NCBI RefSeq assembly: GCF_029767755.1
Contig: NZ_JARUQS010000001.1
Location: forward strand, 1,574,502 to 1,638,501
From: Thiomicrorhabdus sp. zzn3
Lineage (GTDB): Bacteria; Pseudomonadota; Gammaproteobacteria; Thiomicrospirales; Thiomicrospiraceae
Direction: 5' to 3'
Length of the DNA: 64,000 nucleotides
The notes under the pieces are model-generated. The model was not told the DNA's origin. It searched no databases and was given only the letters and a program-made list of their open reading frames with translations. The translations under genes and the position numbers were made by a program. Every line of letters starts with the position of its first letter. Position 1 is the first letter of the stretch. Shown here in pieces: positions 27,430 through 37,300 of this stretch.

Positions 27430-28308
27430 CTACGACGTCTGCAAAAACCCGATCAGTTCGGGACCTTGTTGGCGCAGCCAGCGTTTGGCCTGTTGGGTTT
27501 GAGGATAATGATGGGCCACCAACGCCCAGAAATGGGCGGAATGGTTGGCGTGAACCCGGTGACACAGTTCGTGCACAATCACATAATCGATCACCCAGGC
27601 AGGCGCTTGCAGCAAGCGCCAGTTAAATTGAATACGACCGTCCGGGTAACAACTCCCCCAGCGTGACTTATAGCCTTTGACGGTGATCGAGGCGTAATCG
27701 ACGCCGATGCGTTGCGCCCACACCAACACCTCGCTCTCAAAATAATGCCGCGCCTGCTCACTAAACCACTCCTGCAACACTCGCTGCCGAACGGGCTGCA
27801 TGCTCTGCGCTTCAAGCGTCCCCTCCGGAGACAACATCGTTTCATCCAGGGTAAATCTGAGCAGGCCTGATGATTCGCTATCGGCCGAGTCCGTCCGGTT
27901 ATCATCGCTCCCTTCTCCTTGCAGCAGCCGATCCTGGTTTACGAGCTCCGCCATAAACCGGTCGCCCGTTTGCCAAAGCAAGCGATAGGTTTGCCCCTGA
28001 AAACGCACCGCTTCTCCACTCAGGGCATAGAATGGTGACACCGGCGTCAACGAGAGAGTTTCCAATTTGCGGCCAATCCACGAGGCATGTTGATCCAATA
28101 CTTTTTGCAGGGCGCGTTCGGAGAGGTGACGCGGTACATGCAGTTCCACGCCCTGCGCTTTGGGCTTGAGACCGATCGACTTTTTGCGTGACGTACGCAC
28201 CACCGGCAACCACTGTTCACCGACCTGGTAATGGCGGATTCCTTCAGCCGAAGCGCTCTTCTCTATTCTGCGTGGCACCTGGCGTCTCCAACGAAACATT
28301 TTTTTCAT
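27430..28308 (-). CDS. YgjP-type zinc metallopeptidase (DUF45/M48-like)
   Basis: Protein of 292 residues of the YgjP group. The C-terminal half contains the zinc site: VIDYVIVHELCHRVHANHS (H-E-L-x-H with a downstream His) preceded by GYKSRWGSCYPDGRIQFNWRL, the family's most conserved stretch. The N-terminal part has the typical KKSIGLKPKAQGVELHVP strand region. Substrate unknown. Two ATG codons lie at 28308 and 28299; the AAGGG ribosome binding site is better spaced for the second. It is divergent from the pseudouridine synthase gene. Confidence 0.88.
   Translation of the reverse strand: MKKMFRWRRQVPRRIEKSASAEGIRHYQVGEQWLPVVRTSRKKSIGLKPKAQGVELHVPRHLSERALQKVLDQHASWIGRKLETLSLTPVSPFYALSGEAVRFQGQTYRLLWQTGDRFMAELVNQDRLLQGEGSDDNRTDSADSESSGLLRFTLDETMLSPEGTLEAQSMQPVRQRVLQEWFSEQARHYFESEVLVWAQRIGVDYASITVKGYKSRWGSCYPDGRIQFNWRLLQAPAWVIDYVIVHELCHRVHANHSAHFWALVAHHYPQTQQAKRWLRQQGPELIGFLQTS
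27862..27869. repeat. CAGGCCTG palindrome in the ygjP-like gene
   Basis: Read in the gene as S-G-L-L. Confidence 0.7.
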
Positions 28309-28416
28309 CCCTTATTGCGTGATTCCCATTTTAAAGCAGATGGCGATTTGTTTCTAAGCGTGAGTCGCTTAAAATGGATCTATTGTTTCCTATTCTTTTA
28401 TTTATGCCCACTCACC

Positions 28417-29397
28417 ATGACCAACACCTGTACCGAACCCCATCCGGACCGTCCAACGGAACCGGCTGAAAAACAGCATTTCCGCTACCAAGTTGACGCA
28501 ACGCAAACCGCTTTGCAGGCTTTGCAACAGGCCTGTTCACTTTCGGTGAGAGAACTGAAAGCGGCGTTCGATAAAGGCGCGGTGTGGCTGACGGCCGCTT
28601 CGGCAAAAGCCAAGCCGGTGCGACTGCGGCGCGTGAAAAGGCCGCTCAAGCCCGGCGAGGTGATCGAACTCTATTATTTTCCGAAGCTGCTGCACAGCGA
28701 ACCGCCGGCACCGAGATTGCTGCTGGACCGCCAGCAATACAGCGTCTGGTTTAAACCGCGGGGCATGCTCTCCCAGGGTTCCAAATGGGGAGACCATACG
28801 GCACTCTATCGCTGGGTGGAACGTCACCACCGCTTTAACGGTGAAAACCAAAACCGGCAGACCTGGCTAGTGCACCGTTTGGATCGCGCCACCGCCGGAG
28901 TGCAGCTTCTCGCCCACAACAAGAAAACGGCGCAAACACTCACCCAACTGTTTGCGGAACACCGCATTGAAAAACACTATCAGGCCTGGGTGCACGGGCA
29001 CTTTCCGCAGCGACGGCAAACCTTTACGGACGCCATCGACGACAAACCGGCCGTGACCCACGCGCAGGGCCTCCACTACGACGCGAAACACCAACTCACG
29101 CTGGTGGAGATTGAGATCGAAACCGGACGCAAACATCAGATTCGTAAACATCTCTCCGGCGTAGGATTCGCCGTCGTCGGCGACCGCCTGTATGGCGATG
29201 TGGCACGTGACCTGAAATTGGCCGTGTCTCTCCCAGAAAACCGCCGTCCCGATCTGCAACTGACCGCCTATCAGCTCAAGTTTGTCGATCCGCTGAACGG
29301 CGAACCCATTGACGTGGTGTTAGCGGACGCGCAACGTGCCTTGCTTAAGGTGCGTGCAGACTCGCAAAGTCGCGTCGCATTCTCTCAAAACACTTAG
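28417..29397 (+). CDS. RluA-family RNA pseudouridine synthase
   Basis: Isomerises uridine to pseudouridine in rRNA or tRNA. The 326-residue protein has an S4-like N-terminal region (FRYQVDATQTALQALQQ), then the catalytic motif WLVHRLDRATAGVQLLAHNK, where D is the nucleophile, and the downstream family blocks KHYQAWVHGHFP, GRKHQIRKHLSGVGFAVVGDRLYG. The exact target (RluA, RluC/D, TruC group) cannot be fixed by eye. The frame is open far upstream; the ATG at 28417 begins the protein-like region but lacks a clear ribosome binding site. The HIRAN gene follows after 10 bp. Confidence 0.88.
   Translation: MTNTCTEPHPDRPTEPAEKQHFRYQVDATQTALQALQQACSLSVRELKAAFDKGAVWLTAASAKAKPVRLRRVKRPLKPGEVIELYYFPKLLHSEPPAPRLLLDRQQYSVWFKPRGMLSQGSKWGDHTALYRWVERHHRFNGENQNRQTWLVHRLDRATAGVQLLAHNKKTAQTLTQLFAEHRIEKHYQAWVHGHFPQRRQTFTDAIDDKPAVTHAQGLHYDAKHQLTLVEIEIETGRKHQIRKHLSGVGFAVVGDRLYGDVARDLKLAVSLPENRRPDLQLTAYQLKFVDPLNGEPIDVVLADAQRALLKVRADSQSRVAFSQNT
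28528..28535. repeat. CAGGCCTG palindrome in the pseudouridine synthase gene (1)
   Basis: Context CAACAGGCCTGTTCACTTT, read as Q-Q-A-C-S. Confidence 0.8.
28981..28988. repeat. CAGGCCTG palindrome in the pseudouridine synthase gene (2)
   Basis: Read as Y-Q-A-W-V; flanks depart from the wider consensus. Confidence 0.65.
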
Positions 29398-29407
29398 CGA
29401 CAGAAAC

Positions 29408-29857
29408 ATGGCTATGCTCCGCGCTTACCGTTTTCCGATTAAAGGCAGTTACTATTACGATGCCGCCGATGCCTTTCAACAAGACCTGTTGCCGGTGGAA
29501 ACCGAACTGACCCTGAAGCTGGAAGCGGACAATCCGCACGATGCCAATGCGATTCAGATTTGGCTGCCCGTTCACCCAGATAACGGTGCAGAGAACCACT
29601 CGGATAACAGCGACAACCCATCCGAACTGCTCATCGGCTATGTGCCGCGACAGCTCGCTAAACGCTGGCACCCGAAGCTTCGCACACTCTCCAAGCCGAC
29701 CGTCCGCCTGGTCACCGCCAAAGCCAAAGGCAAACTGCTGAGACTGGAGTGCGAAATGGCTTTACCGCTTGGCTGGACGGACCATCTCTGCAGTCTGTTG
29801 TGGAGCCAGTTGACGCTATGGAAACAACGCTTGAAACAGCTAGGCTTATTCAGCTAA
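29408..29857 (+). CDS. HIRAN domain protein
   Basis: Protein of 149 residues that is essentially one HIRAN domain: a start YRFPIKGSYYYDAADAF, the conserved LKLEADNPHDANAIQIWLP, and IGYVPRQLAKRW after a polar insert. HIRAN domains bind single-stranded DNA 3' ends in eukaryotic HLTF and occur as stand-alone proteins in bacteria with no settled role. The C-terminus is amphipathic and basic. It sits between the pseudouridine synthase gene (10-bp gap) and an exonuclease gene (104-bp gap), which makes a link with DNA end processing plausible. Confidence 0.8.
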   Translation: MAMLRAYRFPIKGSYYYDAADAFQQDLLPVETELTLKLEADNPHDANAIQIWLPVHPDNGAENHSDNSDNPSELLIGYVPRQLAKRWHPKLRTLSKPTVRLVTAKAKGKLLRLECEMALPLGWTDHLCSLLWSQLTLWKQRLKQLGLFS

Positions 29858-29961
29858 ATCGGCATGAAACATTGGTTTCCGTACGTTTAAATGGAGTTTG
29901 TTACAATAAGTATAAAATACGATTACGATACGCGAATACTTAACCACCAGGACCCCATACG

Positions 29962-30864
29962 ATGTCTCAAACCATGCCCCAAGCCCCAAATTCATCCACA
30001 CTGGAACAGTGCATCGAACGCCTGAATCAATCGGGCGACTATCAGGTACTGCGCAAATTCTATCCCAAAAGCGAATTCAACCCGCATTGCGGCCAGGTTT
30101 TGCACAAGGTCTGCATTATCGACACCGAAACCACCGGTCTGGATACCGATGTCTGCGAGATCATTGAACTGGGTTATCAGATTGTGGAATTTGATTCGGA
30201 AGGCAACTTCTATCGGGTTCTGGAAGCACGCAACTACTTGAACGAACCCGAAGGGGAAATCTCCGCAGAAGTCACCAAGGTCACCGGCTTGACTCTGGAT
30301 GACGTCAAAGGGCAAGCCATTCCGTGGGATCAGGTCGAGCACGAACTGGCCAGTGTTCAGCTCTGCGTGGCGCACAATGCGGCCTTTGACCGCCCGGTGC
30401 TGGAGCGTTATTCGGATGTGTTTATCGACAAGATCTGGGGCTGTTCGGTGGCGCAGGTTGACTGGCTTAATTTAGCGGATGTCGGGTCGCGCAGCCAGGA
30501 ATTCCTGTGCTGGAAAATCGGCGAGTTTTACTATGGCGCCCACCGTGCGCTGGACGATGTTCAGGCATTGACCGAGCTCCTCTCCCTGCCGGTCTCCGAT
30601 GAAAAGCGCCCTGCGTTTCATTATCTGCTCAAGGCGGTGCGCGTGAGCAAATCGCTCATCAAGGCCACCGGCGCCCCCTTTGAAATCAAGGATGATTTGC
30701 GCGCCCGCGGCTATCGTTGGAATGTGGGAGAACGCGTCTGGCAAAAAGTATTGGACGACTCCAAACTGCAAGAAGAGCTGAGCTGGCTGCTTGAAAACAA
30801 CACCCCTAACCCGAATGTGATCAAGCTCAAAGCGACCGACAGCTTCTCGGTGCGTGCGCGTTAG
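29962..30864 (+). CDS. DnaQ-like 3'-5' exonuclease
   Basis: Protein of 300 residues with an Exo domain of the DEDD type at about residues 45-215: Exo I VCIIDTETTGLD, Exo II AHNAAFDRPVLERY, Exo III HRALDDVQALTELL. All four acidic residues and the His of the DEDDh subtype are visible. The C-terminal 80 residues contain ATGAPFEIKDDLRARGYRWN and RVWQKV, a small motif found after several bacterial exonuclease domains. It is larger than the DNA polymerase III epsilon subunit, so a repair or RNA role is more likely than replication proofreading. Confidence 0.87.
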   Translation: MSQTMPQAPNSSTLEQCIERLNQSGDYQVLRKFYPKSEFNPHCGQVLHKVCIIDTETTGLDTDVCEIIELGYQIVEFDSEGNFYRVLEARNYLNEPEGEISAEVTKVTGLTLDDVKGQAIPWDQVEHELASVQLCVAHNAAFDRPVLERYSDVFIDKIWGCSVAQVDWLNLADVGSRSQEFLCWKIGEFYYGAHRALDDVQALTELLSLPVSDEKRPAFHYLLKAVRVSKSLIKATGAPFEIKDDLRARGYRWNVGERVWQKVLDDSKLQEELSWLLENNTPNPNVIKLKATDSFSVRAR

Positions 30865-30890
30865 TTCAACATTACATTTTAAAAACTCAA

Positions 30891-30898
30891 CAGGCCTG
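30891..30898. repeat. CAGGCCTG palindrome between the exonuclease and histidine phosphatase genes
   Basis: Intergenic, context CTCAACAGGCCTGGTCAAAT. Confidence 0.85.
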
Positions 30899-30958
30899 GT
30901 CAAATCCATTCCTGGCCGTTTAACAATGCCGTTTTCTATCCACTTTCAGGAGCTTGCT

Positions 30959-31531
30959 ATGAAAATAACATGGGGTTTATCTGTCTTGATGTTCTTTGCG
31001 GTTCACTCGGTTTTTGCTGATGAAAACAAAGAAGAAGCGTTCTGGCAGGCTCTACAGGAAGGCGGTAAAGTGGTGTTGATTCGTCACGCCGAGATCGACC
31101 GCGAATTCGGCGACGCTTTCATTCTCGACGACAGCTGTTTTAGCGAACGCAACCTCAATGCCACCGGCAAGCAACAGGCGAAACGCATTGGCGAAGCCTT
31201 CCGCCAACACCGCATCAAAATCAACCAAGTACTCAGCAGTCCGCACTGCCGCACCCGGGATACGGCTCAAGAAGCGTTTGGAACTTACCACGTCGAACCG
31301 AAACTGCGTCTTATCAAAGCACTGAGCACGCAACAGGCAGAAGCCAATATGCACGCTATTCGTTCGCTGATTGCCAATTACCAAAGCCAAGGAAACCTGA
31401 TTCTGGTCACCCATCGTCCCAATATCGGTGAACTGATTTACCAACGCGTGGAACCGGCCGAAATGGTCCTAATTGAACCGCTGGGTGACGGGCAATTTGA
31501 TCTGATTGCCCGGCTGCGCCTGCAAGACTAG
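30959..31531 (+). CDS. Exported histidine phosphatase family protein
   Basis: Protein of 190 residues with a signal peptide (about residues 1-19, ending near VFA). The histidine phosphatase core is present: VVLIRHAEIDREFGD with the catalytic R-H, LNATGKQQAKRIGEAF, VLSSPHCRTRDTAQEAFG and VTHRPNIGEL with the second His. The RHG motif is R-H-A here, as in the SixA-like and related branches. A periplasmic phosphatase is therefore likely; the substrate is unknown. The start at 30959 follows an AGGAG ribosome binding site. Confidence 0.88.
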   Translation: MKITWGLSVLMFFAVHSVFADENKEEAFWQALQEGGKVVLIRHAEIDREFGDAFILDDSCFSERNLNATGKQQAKRIGEAFRQHRIKINQVLSSPHCRTRDTAQEAFGTYHVEPKLRLIKALSTQQAEANMHAIRSLIANYQSQGNLILVTHRPNIGELIYQRVEPAEMVLIEPLGDGQFDLIARLRLQD

Positions 31532-31644
31532 CGGACATTTCCTTAGAAGCCTCTCCTCTTTCTCGCGTAATAAAAGCGTCATACAGGCCTATTCAAAACC
31601 GATTCATAATTAAAAACACCTTGTATTACATACTGTTATTTTAT

Positions 31645-31673
31645 TTGACGGTATTCAACCTCTCACATAGTAT
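31645..31673 (+). promoter_or_regulatory. Probable promoter of the HD-GYP gene
   Basis: TTGACG (31645-31650) and TAGTAT (31668-31673) with a 17-bp spacer, 57 bp before the start codon. Confidence 0.5.
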
Positions 31674-31729
31674 GGTAAATATTCATACGTAAACATTTGA
31701 CAGGTTTACCCATAAGCAGGAGAGCGTTT

Positions 31730-34700
31730 ATGAAAGGCTTTGACTGGCTACCACTTAATCATCAACGACTGTCCATTCGTGTGACCGTAGTCAGTGTTTT
31801 TGTCTTTGCCACCCTTTTAGTGGCCTCTATTGCCATTGGCTTGCAATACCATTTTTCCAAAAAGATGGCGACCGAAGCGGCGGTTTCCCAATACCAGCTC
31901 AGCGCTTCGAGTACTAAAGACTATCTGGCCAGCCTAGACCAAAAGGCGATTCAGACGACTCGCATTCTCAGCAAATACCCACACCTCACCGCCAACAACT
32001 GGGTTCACTCCGACACGCGCCGTTTATTCGCGGAAATCATGCAAAACAATCCGGTGTTTTATGCCATCTATATTGGTTTTGCCAACGGTGACTTTTATGA
32101 ACTGGTGAACCTGGAAACCAGCCCTGCGGTTCGCCAACAACTTAATGCCTCGGAACAAGACCGCTGGGTCGTGATTCAGGTTAAAGAGCAAAAAGGCCAA
32201 CGTCAAAGGCAATTCGACTACTATAACGATCGCTTTGAACTGCGCACTTCCAAATCAGAGGCCAGTCAGTATTTCGCCAACCAACGCCACTGGTTTAAAA
32301 ACGCCACGGAAGACAAGATTCATAAAACCGCGCCTTACCTGTTTCAGCACCTTCAGGCCCCTGGACAGACTTATTCAACCGTTCTTCCGACAACCGGAGC
32401 GGTACTGGCGGTTGATATCGCCCTCTCATCCCTTTCGGAATATCTCGGTTCACAACCGTTAAACCCAATCAGTCGCAACAGTCAGACCTTTATCTATCAG
32501 CAAGATGGCTACCTGATCGCCTCCAGCGAAGTCCGCAGCGAGACTCAAAGTCTGTCCGAGCTCAAACCTATCACGCTGAGCGATTATGAAAAAGCCATTA
32601 TTAAACAGACCGGGCGCTTGAGAGTCTCCAATGAGATGAACTGGCCGCCAGTGGACTATGCGGTTTCAGGCGAACCTCGAGGGTATGCCATTGATCTGAT
32701 TCGCGCTATAGCTCAAATCACCGGGCTGCAGATCGAGTTTGTCAACGGCTACAGTTGGCCGGAATTACTTGAACTGTTTAACAATAACGAATTAGACCTA
32801 CTGCACCCGGTTCTGTATAACCCGAACAGTCAACTGGGAGCCTTTAGTGAACCGCTTCTCAGTCTGCCATACGCCGTGGCGACACGGCCGGAACACGCCC
32901 CCATTCAATCGCCCTCTCAACTCGACGGTCTGAGCGTTGCCATTCCACAAGGGTGGTCGATTATTCCGGTTTTAAAGAAACTGATTCCAAGTGTGAACAT
33001 CGTCGAAGTGAAAAGCACCAAAGACGCCTTGGAGTCGGTCGTGCAAGGTCGGGTTGATGCCGCCCTAGACAATGAGATTATTCTCAGACAAACCGCTTCC
33101 CAGTTTTTTATCCACGGGCTGCAGTTCCATGAATTGAAACAACCAAATGATCCTTTTGCTCTGCCGCAGACGTTCCACCTGGTTACGTCCAAACAACATG
33201 CAAAGCTACTGCCCATTCTAAATAGAGCGCTAAAATCTCTGCCGGAGGACTACCGGCAGAAATTGCATCAGAAATGGCTGGGGGATTACCTTGCTAACGA
33301 TAAAACCTCGGTCAAATCCACGCAAACCTCCGCTGTACCCATTCCAGAAATGATTGAATGGAGCCGCGACCCAGAACGCTTTAACCGCCTTAACGCATTT
33401 ACCGTGGATGGCCAAAAACAGTATCTCTTCATCACCCCCCTCAAGGACGACGACGCTAACGGTGAGTTCTTTGCGGCCATGATCCCTGAGCATGTGCTGT
33501 TGGCACCAAGTCTGCAAAAAGTAATCTGGTCAATCCTGCTGACGGCTATGGCTCTGCTACTGGTTATGCCTGTGTCCTGGTTATTTGCTTCCCCGATCGT
33601 CGACCCGATTAAGCGCCTCATGCACCAGGCCAAACACATCCAAAACCGCCAATACGATGACATCACCCCTTTAGACACCAATATAAAAGAAATTCATAAT
33701 CTTTCTGCGGCGATTATTGAAATGGCGCATGCCATCCGTCAACATGAGGTGGATCAAAAAGAGCTTATGGACTCTTTCGTGCGCCTGATCGCCCAGGCCA
33801 TTGATGAAAAATCACCCTATACGGCCGCCCACTGCGCGCGCGTCCCGGAACTGGCGATTTTAATCGCAGAAGCCGCTCATAAATCGACAGCGCCGCCATT
33901 CGAGCAGTTTCATTTTACTTCCGAAGATGAGTGGCGAGAATTCCGCTTAGCGGCTTGGTTGCATGACTGCGGAAAAATCACCACACCGGAACACATTGTC
34001 GATAAGGCCACCAAATTAGAGACCATTTATAACCGCATCCATGAAATTCGCACCCGCTTTGAAGTGTTGTGGCGAGATGCCGAGATCGATTACCTGAAGC
34101 AAAAAATGCAAACGCCTGAGAAAGAAGAGGAACTCTACAAACAACTGACCGACAAACAACAGAAACTTAGAGAAGACTTTGCCTTCATCGCCGAGTCCAA
34201 TATTGGTCAAGAAGCGATGAACCCAGAACATATTGAGCGCCTTCATAAACTGGCTCAAACCACTTGGCTGCGTCACTTTGACAATACCCTGGGATTATCA
34301 CGTGCAGAATGCCTTCGCATGCCCCCTATTGCCGAACTACCGGTTGAAGAGCCGTTATTGAGTGACCGTCTGGAACACCGAATCCCCCGGCAACGTGCAC
34401 TCCAGTTCGAGCCGGAATTCGGCATCAAGATGAGCGTGCCTGACGACCTCTACCATTTAGGCGAACTGCATAACTTGAGCATCACCTACGGCACGCTCAG
34501 CCCCGAAGATCGCTTCAAGATCAATGAACACGTCATCAGTACGATCAGAATGCTGGAAAGCCTTAAATTCCCGGCAGAACTCTCGAAAATCCCTAGATAT
34601 GCGTCAACCCACCACGAAACCTTAAACGGCGAGGGTTACCCGCGTAAATTGACGGCCAATGAACTGACAACTCCGGAACGCATTCTCGCCGTCGCCGATA

Positions 34701-34915
34701 TCTTTGAGGCGTTAACCGCTTCAGACCGCCCATACAAAGAGGCGAAAAAGCTCAGTACCGCAGTCGAGATACTTTACTCAAAAGTGGAACAACAGGAACT
34801 TGATCGGAATGTGTTTGAACTGTTTTTAACCAGCGGTGTCTATTTGGAATACGCTAAGCGCTATTTGAATCCCGATCAGATCGACGAGGTGGATATCAAC
34901 CACTATTTAACATAG
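31730..34915 (+). CDS. Membrane HD-GYP phosphodiesterase with Cache-like and solute-binding (SBP_bac_3) sensor domains
   Basis: Sensor of 1061 residues. Order: transmembrane segment near residues 20-45; a Cache-like periplasmic region (about 50-290); a domain like bacterial family 3 solute-binding proteins (about 300-530, with LRVSNEMNWPPVDYA, GYAIDLIRAIAQITG and QSPSQLDGLSVAIPQG); a short return to periplasmic sequence; a second transmembrane segment (about 597-620); HAMP (PIVDPIKRLMHQ); and an HD-GYP domain with the metal pair in WLHDCGK (about 744) and HHETLNGEGYP (about 960). The HD-GYP motif is intact, so cyclic-di-GMP hydrolysis controlled by a small ligand is likely. AGGAGA ribosome binding site. 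Confidence 0.9.
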   Translation: MKGFDWLPLNHQRLSIRVTVVSVFVFATLLVASIAIGLQYHFSKKMATEAAVSQYQLSASSTKDYLASLDQKAIQTTRILSKYPHLTANNWVHSDTRRLFAEIMQNNPVFYAIYIGFANGDFYELVNLETSPAVRQQLNASEQDRWVVIQVKEQKGQRQRQFDYYNDRFELRTSKSEASQYFANQRHWFKNATEDKIHKTAPYLFQHLQAPGQTYSTVLPTTGAVLAVDIALSSLSEYLGSQPLNPISRNSQTFIYQQDGYLIASSEVRSETQSLSELKPITLSDYEKAIIKQTGRLRVSNEMNWPPVDYAVSGEPRGYAIDLIRAIAQITGLQIEFVNGYSWPELLELFNNNELDLLHPVLYNPNSQLGAFSEPLLSLPYAVATRPEHAPIQSPSQLDGLSVAIPQGWSIIPVLKKLIPSVNIVEVKSTKDALESVVQGRVDAALDNEIILRQTASQFFIHGLQFHELKQPNDPFALPQTFHLVTSKQHAKLLPILNRALKSLPEDYRQKLHQKWLGDYLANDKTSVKSTQTSAVPIPEMIEWSRDPERFNRLNAFTVDGQKQYLFITPLKDDDANGEFFAAMIPEHVLLAPSLQKVIWSILLTAMALLLVMPVSWLFASPIVDPIKRLMHQAKHIQNRQYDDITPLDTNIKEIHNLSAAIIEMAHAIRQHEVDQKELMDSFVRLIAQAIDEKSPYTAAHCARVPELAILIAEAAHKSTAPPFEQFHFTSEDEWREFRLAAWLHDCGKITTPEHIVDKATKLETIYNRIHEIRTRFEVLWRDAEIDYLKQKMQTPEKEEELYKQLTDKQQKLREDFAFIAESNIGQEAMNPEHIERLHKLAQTTWLRHFDNTLGLSRAECLRMPPIAELPVEEPLLSDRLEHRIPRQRALQFEPEFGIKMSVPDDLYHLGELHNLSITYGTLSPEDRFKINEHVISTIRMLESLKFPAELSKIPRYASTHHETLNGEGYPRKLTANELTTPERILAVADIFEALTASDRPYKEAKKLSTAVEILYSKVEQQELDRNVFELFLTSGVYLEYAKRYLNPDQIDEVDINHYLT

Positions 34916-34972
34916 ATAAACAGGATCATTTGCCACAACCGCGACAAAAAATCCTGTGATGAATAAAAGCAA

Positions 34973-37168
34973 TCAGCCATTCTTTTTGCTGGCCAAAGCA
35001 AGCGGTTTTCTCCCCGAGGGCTCAATAGCTTCACCCGTATTAAAGAAGGCCATATCCTCCTTAAGAATCTCCGCCTGCTCGCTCATACTTTGCGAAGCCA
35101 CAGACGTTTCTTCCACTAAGGACGCATTTTGCTGCGTCACTTGGTCAATCTGGCCAATGGCTTTATGAATTTGTTGGATTCCTTCAAATTGTTCGCTGGA
35201 GGCCTGTGCAATCTGATTGACCATTTGCGTAAAAGTATTGATCGATTCATTAATTGAATCCAATACCTGGCTTGAATCGCCTGCCAGGCGCGTTCCCAAA
35301 TCTATCCGATTAACACTCTCTTCGATCAGCGTGCGAATATCTTTTGCCGCTTCCGCCGATTTCTGGGCCAAAGCGCGTACCTCTCCGGCAACCACGGCAA
35401 ACCCTCTGCCATGCTCACCGGCACGGGCAGCCTCTACAGCGGCATTCAAGGCCAGCAAATTAGTCTGGAAGGCGATACTGTCAATCAAGGTGACAATGTC
35501 GGCGATTTTATGGCTCGACTCCTGAATCTGATTCATGGCTTCAATGGTTTTACGCATCACATCCGCACCTTCATTCGCCTTGGATTCGACTTCGTTGGCC
35601 ATTTGTGAAGCCTGCTGTGCATGTTCTGAATTTGACTGCACAACCGAGCTCATCTCATTCATGGTACCGGCGGTTTCTTGGAGCGCTGAAGCCTGCTCTT
35701 GGATACGCGTACTCAGATCACTGGCACCTTGGGAAACATCCTGAGCGGCATGACTCACAATGTCGGATGCCTTTGCCGCTTTGCCGACGATTTCTTTAAG
35801 CTTGGTACTGGAGGCGTTTATCGCATCTTTCAGATCTTTTAATTGACCATCAAAGTCTTCTACGCATTCTTTCGTCAGGTCGCCTTGAGACTGGGCGGTA
35901 ATAATCACAGTAATCCCGTTCAGGGCTTCCTGAATCGTATCAATCGCTCCATTAATGTCATTTTTAATACTTAAGAAAGCCCCTTCTGCCTCTGCTTCTA
36001 CGCGCTTGTCGAAATTGCCATGCCTCATCGCATCCACAACACCGGCAATTTCACTGACGATATTGGCCTCAATGGTATGATCCAGCCACTCCACTACATA
36101 CCCTAGACGCTGACCGTTCATTTCAATCGGCGTGACGGTTAAACGAATAATCAGCTCGCCAATTTCCAAATTCGCTGTATAGGCCTCTTTGAGCGCTTCG
36201 AGCATAGTACGCTGGTGCACTGAATTTTGATGAAAGATATCCATATTGGCCCCCACAATGCCGTCAACCGCAAAGTTGGGTAATACCGCCTGCAGCTTGG
36301 ACTCGTTTCGGGTAAACATGTCGCGCAAGCTGCGGTTGATGCTGACAATATTGAACTGGGCATCGGCAATCATAATATTGGTCGTCGCCGCTTCCAGTGC
36401 AGTTGCCATCACTTGCGCGCGACGTAAAGCATCAAAGTTCCGAGCGGCTTGTTCGCCAACACGAGAGCGGATCATATTCAACGCCGCCCCCCACTTAGAA
36501 TCGTCTTCAATACGGCGTTCAAAACGGCCGCTGGCGATCTCTTCAATCCCTTTTTGCAACTCCGGTTTGATGTGGTGACGCTGTAATGCTTGATAGAGCA
36601 GGAAGCCAACCCCAGTAATCCCGATCGCCCCCATAGCCATCTGCACCCAAAGCGGCAACTCTAAATTAAATTGCAGTAACGCCATGGGAACCAGCGCCGC
36701 CAGTGTAGCAATAGCGGCAGTCAACGGTCGGCCATTATGACGACGGGTCCAAGGAAACTGGGCACGTCCGGCTTTAACATCAGCATACAGTTTTTGCGCT
36801 TCAGCGATCTGTTGGCGGGTGGCTGGATAACGTACTGAAAGATAGCCGGTAATCTTGCCCTGTTCTATAATCGGACTGGCATTGGCAGCGACCCAGTAAT
36901 ACCGCCCATCTTTGCGCTGGTTCTTAACGATCCCGTACCACGGGCGTCCGGCCTGAATCGTTTGCCAAAAATCTTTAAACGCCTGTTTTGGCATATCAGG
37001 ATGACGCAGAATATTATGCGGCTTGCCAAGCAACTCCTCACGGCCATATCCAGAAGCGATTTGAAACCCTTCATTAAATTCAACAATATTGCCATGCAAG
37101 TCCGATGTAGAAAGAATCACCACATCTTCTGACAGTTTATATTCTTGCTGATCAGGCTTATCCGCCAT
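34973..37168 (-). CDS. PAS-containing methyl-accepting chemotaxis protein
   Basis: Chemoreceptor of 731 residues. Order: N-terminal PAS domain like the Aer redox receptor (about residues 15-115), two membrane segments (about 148-166 and 171-194) with almost no periplasmic loop, a HAMP-like stretch, a second PAS domain (about 255-360), another HAMP-like stretch, and the MCP signalling hairpin with the tip sequence [20 protein letters not shown]. It therefore senses from the cytoplasmic side, probably redox or energy state. Ribosome binding site GGCGGAG. I see no FliA-type promoter in front of it. Confidence 0.92.
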   Translation of the reverse strand: MADKPDQQEYKLSEDVVILSTSDLHGNIVEFNEGFQIASGYGREELLGKPHNILRHPDMPKQAFKDFWQTIQAGRPWYGIVKNQRKDGRYYWVAANASPIIEQGKITGYLSVRYPATRQQIAEAQKLYADVKAGRAQFPWTRRHNGRPLTAAIATLAALVPMALLQFNLELPLWVQMAMGAIGITGVGFLLYQALQRHHIKPELQKGIEEIASGRFERRIEDDSKWGAALNMIRSRVGEQAARNFDALRRAQVMATALEAATTNIMIADAQFNIVSINRSLRDMFTRNESKLQAVLPNFAVDGIVGANMDIFHQNSVHQRTMLEALKEAYTANLEIGELIIRLTVTPIEMNGQRLGYVVEWLDHTIEANIVSEIAGVVDAMRHGNFDKRVEAEAEGAFLSIKNDINGAIDTIQEALNGITVIITAQSQGDLTKECVEDFDGQLKDLKDAINASSTKLKEIVGKAAKASDIVSHAAQDVSQGASDLSTRIQEQASALQETAGTMNEMSSVVQSNSEHAQQASQMANEVESKANEGADVMRKTIEAMNQIQESSHKIADIVTLIDSIAFQTNLLALNAAVEAARAGEHGRGFAVVAGEVRALAQKSAEAAKDIRTLIEESVNRIDLGTRLAGDSSQVLDSINESINTFTQMVNQIAQASSEQFEGIQQIHKAIGQIDQVTQQNASLVEETSVASQSMSEQAEILKEDMAFFNTGEAIEPSGRKPLALASKKNG

Positions 37169-37300
37169 TCTATTCTCCGCCCATCTAACTTCCGACTGTT
37201 TGATGGGGAATTTTATACTAACTAATACATATTGGTAAAATTTATAACAAATCTATAAACAATTAAATAATTTAATGACCACAATAAAACCAGGGGAATG

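Noticed and set aside
29749-29943. Small frame overlapping the end of the HIRAN gene
   Set aside because: Mostly within the HIRAN gene in another frame, without a ribosome binding site.
34920-34957. ACAGGAT / ATCCTGT inverted repeat between the HD-GYP and chemoreceptor genes
   Set aside because: Seven-base arms with a 24-nt loop are too weak to call a terminator.
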